A DNA stretch of 64,000 bases from Pseudomonas graminis (GTDB taxonomy: Bacteria > Pseudomonadota > Gammaproteobacteria > Pseudomonadales > Pseudomonadaceae), in NCBI RefSeq assembly GCF_001705435.1, contig NZ_MDEN01000063.1:62001-126000 (forward strand), read 5' to 3'. A program made the position numbers and the translations under genes. Shown piece by piece: positions 26,241 to 34,639 of the stretch. How positions within the stretch are numbered: position 1 is the stretch's first letter; each line of letters starts with the position of its first letter. The notes beneath the pieces were generated by a model. It had not been told where the DNA came from, did not search any database, and was given only the letters and a program-made list of their open reading frames with translations.

Positions 26241-28376
26241 TCAAGCGGCGTACTCGTTATCCAGCGCGTGCGGGTCGTCTTCGTGATCGCTCTCGAAGTC
26301 GTCTTCCAGGTCGAAGCGCCCCAGCACCTTGACCTGCGCCGCGTTGCTGATTTCGGCAAACGACAGCACCGGCACGTGATAGAACTCCTCCTGCAGCAGG
26401 GTGCGCAGCGGGCTGCGCAAATCCTGGGCGACCAGCAACACCGCGCGCTGGGCGCTGCGCAGGGGGAAGGCGATGTGCAGCTGCTGCACCAGCAGCTGGC
26501 TGGTTTCGTTGTCCAGCGCGAAGAAGGTTTCGGTCTGGGTCTGGCGCAGGCCGTCGCGCAGAATGCCTTCGCTTTCCGGCGTCAGGACCCAGACCAGCAA
26601 ACCCTCGGGGCCGGAGTACTGGTGGTAGATCTGCGACTTCAGGGCGATGCGCACGTAGTCGGCGAGCACCGTGACTTCACGCTCGTGCTGTCCGTGCTCG
26701 ATCAGGGTTTCGGCGATCACCCGGATCGCCCGCAGCGGCACGCACTCCGAGGCCAGGCGTTGCAGCACCGCCGAGAAGCGCGCCAGCGGCAGCACGCGCT
26801 GCATTTCCTGGGCAAGCTCCGGCTGCTCCGATTCCAGCCAGCCGAGGATCGCCTTGGTTTCCTGCAGGCCGATGAACTGCGGCCCGCACGACTGCAGCGC
26901 GCGTTCCATGCGCTCAATGATCAGCGTGGTCGCGTCGATGCGCTCGACGTCCCCATGCTGCAATTGCGGCGAATCGGTCGGCAGCCACAACCACTGAGCT
27001 TCTTCGCGCTCAACGCTGCCGTGCACGGCCGATTCCAGCGAGGCCGACTCCGGCAAGGCTTCTACCGAGCGCGCGTCCACCGCGACGTGGGTCTGGCTGA
27101 GCGTGGCCCTTAGCAGCGGCACTTCGTAGACCGAAAAACGAAACTCGTCCGGAGGCAGCAGCTCGCTGGTTTCGATGATGAAGGAGGGCAGGGTCAGGCC
27201 GTATTGCACCACCAGCCGGTTGCGTCGCTGACGGATTTCGCTGACCAGCGCTTCGATCTGCGCCGGGTTCTGGCTGGGGTGAAAATGCAGCACGAACTGG
27301 CGGCTGGGAGAGAAGGTGCGCAGGTCTTCGCGGCCGTTCATTTCCGGCGCGACGGCCACGGCCTGGGCAAGCTCGGCCTTGGGCTTGGCGCGGTGCAGCT
27401 GGAGCAGGCCGCCGACCCCGCAGATGATCGAGATGACCACGAACACCGCCGTCGGCATGCCCGGCAACGCGGCGAATCCGAGCATCGCCACCGCTGCGAT
27501 GATCCACGCCTTGGGCTGGCTGGTGATCTGCTCGGCGATCTCCCGGCCGATGTTGGCTTCAACGCCGTTTTCGCCGCTGGGCACGCGGGTGATGATCATG
27601 CCGCAGGTGACCGAAATCAGCAGCGCCGGGATCTGCGCGATCAGGCCGTCGCCGATGGTCAGCACGGTGTAGACCTGCAAGGCGTCGCCGGCGGTCATGT
27701 TGTGCTGCACCACGCCGATGGCGATGCCGCCGATCATGTTGATCGCGACGATGATCAGGCTGGCGATGGCATCGCCGTTGACGAACTTCATGGCCCCGTC
27801 CATGGCGCCGAACAGCTGGCTTTCCTTGCCCAGTTCGGCGCGGCGTTTGCGCGCTTCGTGGACGCTGATCAGGTTGGCGCGCAGGTCACTGTCGATGGAC
27901 ATCTGCTTGCCTGGCATCGCGTCGAGGGTGAACCGCGCGCCGACTTCCGCCACCCGCTCCGACCCCTTGGTGATCACCAGAAAGTTGACCACGGTGAGGA
28001 TCAGGAAGATCACCAGGCCCACCGCCAGGTTGCCGCCGACCACGAACTGGCCGAACGCTTCGACGATGTGCCCGGCGTCCTGGTTGAGCAGGATCAGGCG
28101 CGTAGTAGAGATCGACAGCGCCAGCCGAAACATCGTCGTCAGCAGCAGCACCGCCGGAAACGTCGAGAACGCCAACGGGCGCGGCAGGTGCATCGCCAGC
28201 ATGATCAACAGGCACGAGATGCAGATGTTGATGGCGATCAGCACGTCCACCAGTCCGGTGGGCAGCGGCGTGATCATCATGAACACGATGGCGATGACCA
28301 CGAACGCACCGACGATTTCCGAGCGGCGCATGGCGGCGTGCGCGATCGAATTGAGCAGGTTAATGACACGATCCAT
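26241..28376 (-). CDS. hrcV: HrcV, T3SS major export apparatus protein (SctV)
   Basis: The 711-residue protein has about eight N-terminal membrane helices with the FHIPEP signature region (PRPLAFSTFPAVLLLTTMFR ... VVNFLVITKGSERVAEVGARF) and a large cytoplasmic domain that forms the nonameric substrate-docking ring. The true start is the ATG at 28376, overlapping the hrpJ stop by one base (TGATG); the longer frame reads back through hrpJ. The acidic C-terminal tail (DDFESDHEDDPHALD) is somewhat long. Confidence 0.96.
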   Translation of the reverse strand: MDRVINLLNSIAHAAMRRSEIVGAFVVIAIVFMMITPLPTGLVDVLIAINICISCLLIMLAMHLPRPLAFSTFPAVLLLTTMFRLALSISTTRLILLNQDAGHIVEAFGQFVVGGNLAVGLVIFLILTVVNFLVITKGSERVAEVGARFTLDAMPGKQMSIDSDLRANLISVHEARKRRAELGKESQLFGAMDGAMKFVNGDAIASLIIVAINMIGGIAIGVVQHNMTAGDALQVYTVLTIGDGLIAQIPALLISVTCGMIITRVPSGENGVEANIGREIAEQITSQPKAWIIAAVAMLGFAALPGMPTAVFVVISIICGVGGLLQLHRAKPKAELAQAVAVAPEMNGREDLRTFSPSRQFVLHFHPSQNPAQIEALVSEIRQRRNRLVVQYGLTLPSFIIETSELLPPDEFRFSVYEVPLLRATLSQTHVAVDARSVEALPESASLESAVHGSVEREEAQWLWLPTDSPQLQHGDVERIDATTLIIERMERALQSCGPQFIGLQETKAILGWLESEQPELAQEMQRVLPLARFSAVLQRLASECVPLRAIRVIAETLIEHGQHEREVTVLADYVRIALKSQIYHQYSGPEGLLVWVLTPESEGILRDGLRQTQTETFFALDNETSQLLVQQLHIAFPLRSAQRAVLLVAQDLRSPLRTLLQEEFYHVPVLSFAEISNAAQVKVLGRFDLEDDFESDHEDDPHALDNEYAA

Positions 28377-29479
28377 CAGGCGAGGCCCCCCTGGAGCTGG
28401 TTCTGTTCCTGCCGAGTCAGTTCGGCCATGAGAATGAGCAGGTTGCCCAAGGCGTTCTGGCGGCTTTTCAGGTCGCGCCAGAGCAGAATCGGCAGCTGTT
28501 GCAGCATGGGCCGCAGCCCGTTGAGAAACGCCAGTTGATGCTTGAGCTGGTTGCCGCCGATGTGTTGCGACAGTTGCAGGGTTTCGCCCAGGTTCATGCC
28601 CTTGCCCGACAGCGCCAGCAGGTGTTTGAGAAAGGCCGCTGCATCCACTTGCAGCGCGGGGTTCTTGTTGCGCATGCGGCCCAGCAGATGCTCGCAACTG
28701 CGCAGCAGGGTGGTGACGTGCCGGGCGGTGTTCAGGCCATGCATCAAGGTGCGCAGTTGCTGCGGCGACGTAGACGGCGTGAGCGATGAAAGATCGTCGG
28801 CGAGGGCGCTGCGCATGTCCCGCAGGTTCAGCTCGAATTCGCCGGGTTCTTCCTGCTCGTTGATCAGCGCGTCGATCAGCCCGGTGATGTTCTGCTGCCC
28901 GGCCACCGCCACGCTGTAGAGGTTGCGCAGGGCACCGCGGCGCTTTTCCGAGGTCGGCCGGGAAAACGCCTTGGCGCTGTTGATGCCCGCGCGGGTGCGT
29001 TTGCCGTATTGACGGCGCAGTTGCTTGAGCTGCTGGCTCAGCACCACGTGTTCGCCCATTTCGCCGTCGGCCTGGGCCTGCTTTCTCGCTGCTTGCAGCA
29101 TCACATGGGCCTTGGCCGGGTCGCCGTCTGTGTAACTCAGAATCTGCGCGAGGCTCGACGCGTTCTGCTTTTGCAGCTGCTTGCGCAGGTTACGCGCGGC
29201 ATCGTCGAGGCCTTTGTCCTGACTGCCCATCAACAGCTGATACAGCTCGCCCAGTTTCACCGCCCGCGATTGCAGGGCGTTCCCGCTGGCGAGCAGCTCC
29301 CGCTGGCTGAGGCTGCGGCTCTGCTGAACCAGCGCCGACGCGAAGCGCGCGACCTGTTGCGGTGAGGTGCCGTTGACGTTCGGCGGATTGACATGCAGCG
29401 GCGCGGGCGCCTGCGTTTTTGCCGGCGTGATCGCAGGGGGTTGCAATGCCTGTGGGGCAACGGGGGCGGCGATCTTCAT
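28376..29479 (-). CDS. hrpJ: HrpJ, T3SS gatekeeper (SctW)
   Basis: The 367-residue protein has a Pro/Ala-rich secreted N-terminus and a helical HrpJ/YopN-type domain (residues about 60-330). Gatekeepers hold back late substrates until translocators are exported, and HrpJ is itself secreted and controls harpin/translocator export in P. syringae. It is the first gene of a twelve-gene operon (hrpJ to hrcU) behind its own hrp box. ATG 29479 is chosen because the longer frame starts upstream of that promoter. Confidence 0.93.
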   Translation of the reverse strand: MKIAAPVAPQALQPPAITPAKTQAPAPLHVNPPNVNGTSPQQVARFASALVQQSRSLSQRELLASGNALQSRAVKLGELYQLLMGSQDKGLDDAARNLRKQLQKQNASSLAQILSYTDGDPAKAHVMLQAARKQAQADGEMGEHVVLSQQLKQLRRQYGKRTRAGINSAKAFSRPTSEKRRGALRNLYSVAVAGQQNITGLIDALINEQEEPGEFELNLRDMRSALADDLSSLTPSTSPQQLRTLMHGLNTARHVTTLLRSCEHLLGRMRNKNPALQVDAAAFLKHLLALSGKGMNLGETLQLSQHIGGNQLKHQLAFLNGLRPMLQQLPILLWRDLKSRQNALGNLLILMAELTRQEQNQLQGGLA

Positions 29480-29523
29480 AAGTCGGCTCTGGATGGCTCG
29501 GTTCGGGGCCTGGTCATGGGTCC

Positions 29524-29551
29524 TGAGTGGAGCGCGGCGGCAAACGGTTCC
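29524..29551 (-). promoter_or_regulatory. hrp box for the hrpJ operon
   Basis: On the minus strand GGAACC (29551-29546), a 15-bp spacer, and CCACTCA (29530-29524) match the HrpL consensus, 44 bp before the hrpJ start. Confidence 0.92.
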
Positions 29552-29697
29552 ATCTATTTGTGCGCAGATGTGGGAGCAGACCGATCTGTGCCAAATCTCG
29601 TCCGAGAAACAGCGTGTTCGCGCAAAGATTTGCACAGTGCTGTGCCTGAAGATTTATTTATTCATTTAAATTCAATGGCCTATGGGTTTTTGAAGGG

Positions 29698-29713
29698 TGG
29701 CACGCATATCGCT
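29698..29713 (+). promoter_or_regulatory. Sigma-54 promoter of hrpL
   Basis: TGGCACGCATATCGCT shows GG and GC with the required 10-bp spacing (-24/-12) and closely matches TGGCACG-N4-TTGCA. It is 36 bp before the hrpL start. The upstream AT-rich stretch is suitable for IHF or HrpR/HrpS binding. Confidence 0.9.
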
Positions 29714-29749
29714 ATAGGGCTAATACACTCAAAACAAGGAAGAGCCCTG

Positions 29750-30301
29750 ATGTTTTCCAACCTTGCGATTCTCGACATTGACTCCCCAGTGCGCCGTCCC
29801 GCCCAAGGGATACGTCACCTGACCAGTGATCAGATCAAGATGATTCGCGGCTTCATTCAGAAGCGGGTCATGAACCCGGAAGATGTCGACGACATTCTGC
29901 AGAGCACCTTTCTGGAAGCGCTGCGCAGCGAACACAAGTTTCAACACGCGAGCAAACCCCAGACCTGGCTGTGTGGTATCGCGCTCAACCTGATCCGCAA
30001 CCACTTCCGCAAAATGTATCGCCAGCCGTACCAGGAAAGCTGGGAAGACCACACCCATTCCGAACCCGATAGCCATGGCGACATCGGCCATCAGGTCGAC
30101 GGCCATCGTCAGTTGATGCAGGCCGTCAGGGCGATCGGCACGCTGCCGTCGAACATGCAGCGGGTGATTGAGGTGTCGCTGGAAATGGACGGCAATTATC
30201 AGGAAACCGCGTCGTCCCTCGGCGTGCCGATCGGCACCGTTCGCTCACGCCTGTCCCGGGCCAGGGAACAACTCAAGCGGCAGATGGACCCGTTTGGCTG
30301 A
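29750..30301 (+). CDS. hrpL: HrpL, ECF sigma factor
   Basis: The 183-residue ECF sigma factor has sigma2 (residues about 25-95, DDILQSTFLEALRSEHKF) and sigma4 (about 120-180, IGTLPSNMQRVIEVSLEMDGNYQETASSLGVPIGTVRSRLSRARE). It directs RNA polymerase to hrp boxes. The length equals P. syringae HrpL. It is divergent from hrpJ and driven by a sigma-54 promoter under HrpR/HrpS. There is no adjacent anti-sigma gene, as expected. The ATG follows an AAGGAAGAG ribosome site. Confidence 0.96.
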   Translation: MFSNLAILDIDSPVRRPAQGIRHLTSDQIKMIRGFIQKRVMNPEDVDDILQSTFLEALRSEHKFQHASKPQTWLCGIALNLIRNHFRKMYRQPYQESWEDHTHSEPDSHGDIGHQVDGHRQLMQAVRAIGTLPSNMQRVIEVSLEMDGNYQETASSLGVPIGTVRSRLSRAREQLKRQMDPFG

Positions 30302-30333
30302 GTGCCGAGTGGGACTGACGGAACGCGGACTTT

Positions 30334-30426
30334 GTGGGACTGGCTTCAGCCGGGAAGGCGTCGGGCGCCACGCCGCAGGGTTGATGGTGTTCACCCAGGC
30401 CTGTTCCCGGCTGAAGGCGGTCCTAC
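30334..30426. repeat. REPIN between hrpL and hrpK
   Basis: Two inverted REPs (30334-30358 and 30403-30426) enclose about 45 bp similar to the REPIN at 9294-9383 (both contain GGCGTC followed by a GGCG-CAC stretch). It lies between the hrpL stop and the hrpK promoter. Confidence 0.85.
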
Positions 30427-30498
30427 GCAAAGCATTGCGCGTATCCAGTGAGACTGGCTGCCCGCTCGGTGGTTGGGAAACAAACTGCAACATTTACC

Positions 30499-30526
30499 GG
30501 AACCGACGCGGCGCATCAGCCACACA
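30499..30526 (+). promoter_or_regulatory. hrp box for hrpK-hopP1
   Basis: GGAACC at 30499-30504, a 15-bp spacer, and CCACACA at 30520-30526 match the HrpL consensus, 32 bp before hrpK. Confidence 0.92.
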
Positions 30527-30558
30527 GTCGCTATCCCTCATGCCCGGATGACGACTTC

Positions 30559-32937
30559 ATGCGTATCTCAAGCACACCCTACAACGGCGTTGCCCCTCAA
30601 CCCGCCGGCGCCGATGCCGCCCAGGGATCGCCGCTTGCCGAACCCAAATCGACGCTGTTGCTGAAGGGCGGGGTCGATCCGAATGTGCGCTTCGGCGCCT
30701 CGACCCAGCCGTCCCCGGCGAACGGTGCATTTGCCGGCGTTAGCCCGTCAGGCAAGGCTCAAAGCACTGAACAGCAGCTGCTTTCATTGCTGAACCAGCT
30801 CACTCAGCTCTTCAAAGGCCAGGCGCAATCGTCGCCCGAGTCCGCCACCTCGTCGCCCGACGCACCCGCGCAGAACGCGCCCACCGGCGGTGCCGTTGCC
30901 ACTGGCAACCCCCAGCCCGTGGCTCAAGTCAACGCCCCAGCACCCGCAGCCCCCGTCGAGGCGGCGAAACCCGCCGAAGAGCCGAAATCCACCGAAGCAG
31001 CGTTTCTCGATGATTCGAAATACTCGTCGCCCAAGGAGCTTGAGCGTTGGGCGCCAATGGTCGCCAACCTGCCGGCGGATCAACGCGATCAGGCCGCCAA
31101 AGAGCTGAACCGGCCCATCGCCGCTGCACGCATGGCCGCGGAAAAAGGCCCGGACGCCGCCAAGGCCATGGACTTCATCAACGCCAACCCGTCGCTGAAA
31201 ACGGCGGTCGATACCGGCAAGCACGGCGGCAAAGCGGACGGCAAAATCACCGACGGCGACCTCAAGGCCTTTGCCAAGAACATGCAGAAAGCCGCCGACA
31301 GCGCGGACAAGGACATTGCCAACTACCAGAAAGACCATCCGGACGCCGACCCTCAATCCCTGGAAATGGTCCGCAGCGCGGCGATGATGCGGGCCAACGA
31401 ACCCCTGACGAAAGCCGCCGATCCCAAGCATGCGCTGGGCGCCGACGGCAAAACCAAGGTCGACGGCCTGACCAGCGCCGACGGTCTCAAGGCGATTCAG
31501 AACGACAACCCCGGCCTGGGCGGGCCCTTGAAGCAGGCGGCGAAAACCTGGTCGCAGCCCGGTTTTCTCACCCAGATCGATCAGGGTGGCCTGAGCGGTC
31601 GCTCGCTGGCGGCTCACAGCCCGGACAAGTTGTTCAATGCCAAGAACATCAGCGACTGGATCAAGAAGCAGGCCCCCACCAACGGCGGCGAATTTGCCAG
31701 CGTGCTCAGCGATGCGGCCACGCTCAACTCAGTGGCCAACGTCGATATCTCCAAACTGGGCAAGGACGTTTTCGACAACCCGTCGGCCTACAGCGGCGAG
31801 CAGAAAGCCGCAGTCATGGTCAAGTTGCAACAGACCCAGCAGAGCGTCGTCGCCGGCCAGGACCTGCGCAAGACCGGCAAGACCGAAGATGCGCTGAACG
31901 AAAAGATCGGCCAATTACAGGCCGATCCCGACGTGCAGGCATTTCTCGACAAACAGATACCGCAGCAGTCGCGGGCGCTGGTCGACAGTACGCCGTCGTT
32001 GCAGGAAGCCGTCACCCGGCAGATGCAGAGGGTCAACAGTGGCGAGGCCCTGCAAGCGGACCTGAGCACGGCCGACAAGGCCACCAAAAAAGACAAGCCG
32101 AACGCCGATTACAGCAGCGCCCTGGGTGGGTTGTCGGCGCAGTTGCAGATGCAGAAAGACCTGCTCGGCGACAACGCGAACGTGCCGACCGAGCAGCAGG
32201 TACTCGGCCAGCGGCCTGACCTGCAGGGCAAGATTCAGGATTCGTACGTGCGCAACTTCAGTGAAGGCGGCGCCGTCAGGCAGTTGCTCGATCAGAAGAA
32301 AGCCGATGGCGAAGAGGCGCTGCAGACCGCCGACGCGCAGAAGGCCGCCTACGACAGCGTACTGCCGGACACCTTCGTGCAGAGCCAGCAATCGCGCTAT
32401 GTGGATTCGACCTTCCACCATCTGGAAGACACCAAGAGTGGTCGCAAGGTGCTGGAAAACGCCAAGGGCGATAAAGACCATGCGCCGTCGATGGCGGCTC
32501 AAGTGGCCTCAAATATGGGGCCTTCAGCGCTGCGCTCGGTCGCAGGCTTTGCCTCGGTCTCGGACATGCTCGCCCGCGGCGACAAGACCGATGCCGCCAA
32601 GACGATTTACGACAGCACCAAGTCAGGCCTTTCGGCCGCCAAGACCGGTTATGACGCCGTGGCCAAATCCGCCGGACGTGCGGGGCTGGGCGAGGTGGCG
32701 GCGAAAGTCGGCGGACGCGTTGCCGGCATGGTCGTGGGTGAAGCAGCGGGCCTGGCGGCCGGTGCGGCCATTGGCGCATCCATTCCGGTGGTCGGCTGGA
32801 TCGCCGACGCGGCCATGGCCCTGGGTTTCGGCATCTCCGCCATCATCGAAGCCGTCAAGAAGCACAAAGCCCAGAAGGCCTTCGATCACAACGTCGACCC
32901 GGTCCTCGATCAGTTCGGCATCCCCAAAGCCCATTGA
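30559..32937 (+). CDS. hrpK: HrpK, putative T3SS translocator
   Basis: The 792-residue protein starts MRISSTPYNGV, like P. syringae HrpK. The N-terminal ~160 residues are Pro/Ala/Ser-rich and disordered; the middle is helical and Lys/Asp/Gln-rich; a hydrophobic Gly/Ala segment near the C-terminus (about residues 728-765, GMVVGEAAGLAAGAAIGA) could insert in a host membrane. HrpK1 is secreted and works with harpins in effector translocation. The start follows the hrp box and the HrpK-like N-terminus; a longer frame from 30448 crosses the promoter. It is followed 30 bp later by hopP1. Confidence 0.93.
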   Translation: MRISSTPYNGVAPQPAGADAAQGSPLAEPKSTLLLKGGVDPNVRFGASTQPSPANGAFAGVSPSGKAQSTEQQLLSLLNQLTQLFKGQAQSSPESATSSPDAPAQNAPTGGAVATGNPQPVAQVNAPAPAAPVEAAKPAEEPKSTEAAFLDDSKYSSPKELERWAPMVANLPADQRDQAAKELNRPIAAARMAAEKGPDAAKAMDFINANPSLKTAVDTGKHGGKADGKITDGDLKAFAKNMQKAADSADKDIANYQKDHPDADPQSLEMVRSAAMMRANEPLTKAADPKHALGADGKTKVDGLTSADGLKAIQNDNPGLGGPLKQAAKTWSQPGFLTQIDQGGLSGRSLAAHSPDKLFNAKNISDWIKKQAPTNGGEFASVLSDAATLNSVANVDISKLGKDVFDNPSAYSGEQKAAVMVKLQQTQQSVVAGQDLRKTGKTEDALNEKIGQLQADPDVQAFLDKQIPQQSRALVDSTPSLQEAVTRQMQRVNSGEALQADLSTADKATKKDKPNADYSSALGGLSAQLQMQKDLLGDNANVPTEQQVLGQRPDLQGKIQDSYVRNFSEGGAVRQLLDQKKADGEEALQTADAQKAAYDSVLPDTFVQSQQSRYVDSTFHHLEDTKSGRKVLENAKGDKDHAPSMAAQVASNMGPSALRSVAGFASVSDMLARGDKTDAAKTIYDSTKSGLSAAKTGYDAVAKSAGRAGLGEVAAKVGGRVAGMVVGEAAGLAAGAAIGASIPVVGWIADAAMALGFGISAIIEAVKKHKAQKAFDHNVDPVLDQFGIPKAH

Positions 32938-32967
32938 TGTTTCCTGACCCGAAAGAGGTAAGTGATC

Positions 32968-33972
32968 ATGAGTATCGGTATTTCCCAGAATCAGCCATTG
33001 AGCAATCCCGCCGCCCACGCGGATTTTTCGTCCCTGAGCGGCAAGCCTGGCCAGAGTAATTCGCTGGGCGGTGGCGGCGGTGCCGGTCAGGCCCTCGACG
33101 CCAGCTCGATTCTGTTTGCCCATGCCGGGCAGTCCCAGGTCAACTTCGGATCGCCTGGAAACCAGGACACGAAAACCGACGCCGCCAACCCCCTAGCCAG
33201 CGGTGCGGATCAGAATGGCATTGCCCAGCAGCTCATGGCGTTGCTCCTGCAGTTGATGCAAATGCTGATGCAGAACAACCCCAACCAGACCGGTAATCCC
33301 GCTGCGCAGAACAATGCGGTGACTGGCGGCGGCGGGGGAGGCGGTGGTGGCGCGACCGAGGGGGCTGGCGGCGGAGGCGGCGCTGCGCAAGGGGCGGGCG
33401 GTGGTGCAGAAGGCGCAGGTGCCGGCACGGGTGCTGCTCAAGCCGCCGCTTCACCCGCCGCCAGCACTGGCGCGGTGTCGAGCGACACCTCCCTCAGCGG
33501 CTCGGGGGATTTGCACTTGCCGCCCCAGCTTGAAGACTACCGCAAGGACATCATGGAGGCCTCCAGCGCCACCGGCGTGCCGCCGAGCATTCTGGCCGGG
33601 CAGATCTGGGCCGAGTCACGGGGTCAGTTGGGCCAGGACACCACCAACGTCAACGGCAAGACAGACGCCGGCGTGATGCAGGTCAACGCCGACACCTTCG
33701 CCGCCCTCAAGCGAGACAACCCCAAAGAGCTCGGCAACGCCGACGTCAACAACGCCCACGACAACATCATGGCCGGCGCGCTGTACATGCGCGACCAGAA
33801 GAAGGAGTTCGGTGACTGGGATTCGGCACTGCGTGCCTACAACTCGGGCCCGGACAAGGTCAACAAGGGCAACCTCGCGGATGCAGGGGGAATAGGCGAT
33901 CCGAAGTACGTCGAGAACGTCATGAACTTTGCAAAAATCATCGAAAGCGGTCAGGGGCAATTGCCGGCCTGA
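32968..33972 (+). CDS. hopP1: HopP1-like harpin/lytic transglycosylase
   Basis: The 334-residue protein has two parts. Residues 1-175 are harpin-like: acidic, Gly/Ala/Gln-rich, no Cys, with Gly runs near 118-155 and a LMALLLQLMQMLMQ helix near 90. Residues about 180-334 form an SLT transglycosylase domain with catalytic Glu216 in IWAESRGQ and a later ALRAYNSGPDKV motif. This is the architecture of P. syringae HopP1, a T3SS-secreted helper that opens peptidoglycan and aids translocation. No separate hrp box is seen, so it should be cotranscribed with hrpK. The ATG at 32968 follows AAGAGG; a GTG two codons earlier is less likely. Confidence 0.88.
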   Translation: MSIGISQNQPLSNPAAHADFSSLSGKPGQSNSLGGGGGAGQALDASSILFAHAGQSQVNFGSPGNQDTKTDAANPLASGADQNGIAQQLMALLLQLMQMLMQNNPNQTGNPAAQNNAVTGGGGGGGGGATEGAGGGGGAAQGAGGGAEGAGAGTGAAQAAASPAASTGAVSSDTSLSGSGDLHLPPQLEDYRKDIMEASSATGVPPSILAGQIWAESRGQLGQDTTNVNGKTDAGVMQVNADTFAALKRDNPKELGNADVNNAHDNIMAGALYMRDQKKEFGDWDSALRAYNSGPDKVNKGNLADAGGIGDPKYVENVMNFAKIIESGQGQLPA

Positions 33973-33992
33973 TGCAGGTCTTCGATCCACTG

Positions 33993-34020
33993 GGGGCGGG
34001 CGAGCAATCGCGCCCCTCTT
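33993..34020 (+). terminator. Weak hairpin after hopP1
   Basis: GGGGCG and CGCCCC pair around a 12-base loop, followed by TCTT only. It may end the hrpK-hopP1 transcript, or that of the convergent GNAT gene. Confidence 0.35.
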
Positions 34021-34027
34021 GCCCCTC

Positions 34028-34492
34028 TTACAGGGGGAGGAGTTTTTCCATGAACACGCTGTTGGGATCATCCTGGTAATCACCAAAGGGACCCCGACGC
34101 TGATACCCGTTGCGCTCGTAAAACGAGAGGGCTTCGTGTTGCAGATACCCGGTCTCAAGCATGACTCGCATGCAGCCTCGTCTCCGAGCCTCTTCTTCCA
34201 GAACAGCCAGAATCCTGCCGGCCAGACCCTGCCCGCGTGAGGCCGGTTGGGTGAACATCCGCTTCAGCTCGGCGTAGGTCGGGTGCACCACCAGCGCTCC
34301 GCACGCCACGGCTTGTCCATCACTTGAACGTGCGACGGCGAAGCCGGTATTAGCCGAAGCCAGCGCCTTTATGTCGATGCCATGGTGACTTTCCGCCGGA
34401 TAAAGCGGTATTTGGTAGGCGTCCAGCGCTTCAATGAGCGCGATGATTTCCGGCTGGTCCGGTGATTCAAGGGAGACGGTGGGTGAGTTCAA
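34028..34492 (-). CDS. GNAT family N-acetyltransferase
   Basis: The 154-residue protein has the acetyl-CoA-binding motif QPASRGQGLAGRIL and a C-terminal FYERNGYQRRGPFG signature typical of small-molecule GNAT enzymes. The substrate cannot be predicted. The start appears to be a TTG with a weak ribosome site, which lowers certainty on the first residues. It converges on hopP1 and shows no hrp box, so it marks the edge of the T3SS island. Confidence 0.82.
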   Translation of the reverse strand: MNSPTVSLESPDQPEIIALIEALDAYQIPLYPAESHHGIDIKALASANTGFAVARSSDGQAVACGALVVHPTYAELKRMFTQPASRGQGLAGRILAVLEEEARRRGCMRVMLETGYLQHEALSFYERNGYQRRGPFGDYQDDPNSVFMEKLLPL

Positions 34493-34639
34493 AAGCCTGC
34501 ACTCCGTTGGCCAGATGTCAGATCAATGGGGTTACCACGAATACTCGCCCTGTTACGTCCCATGAATCAACCTACGCCATTGGTGCGGTAACGGCCTTTT
34601 GTGCATTCCAGGCAGGATTGCCCTGCCCGGAATCGGTCC

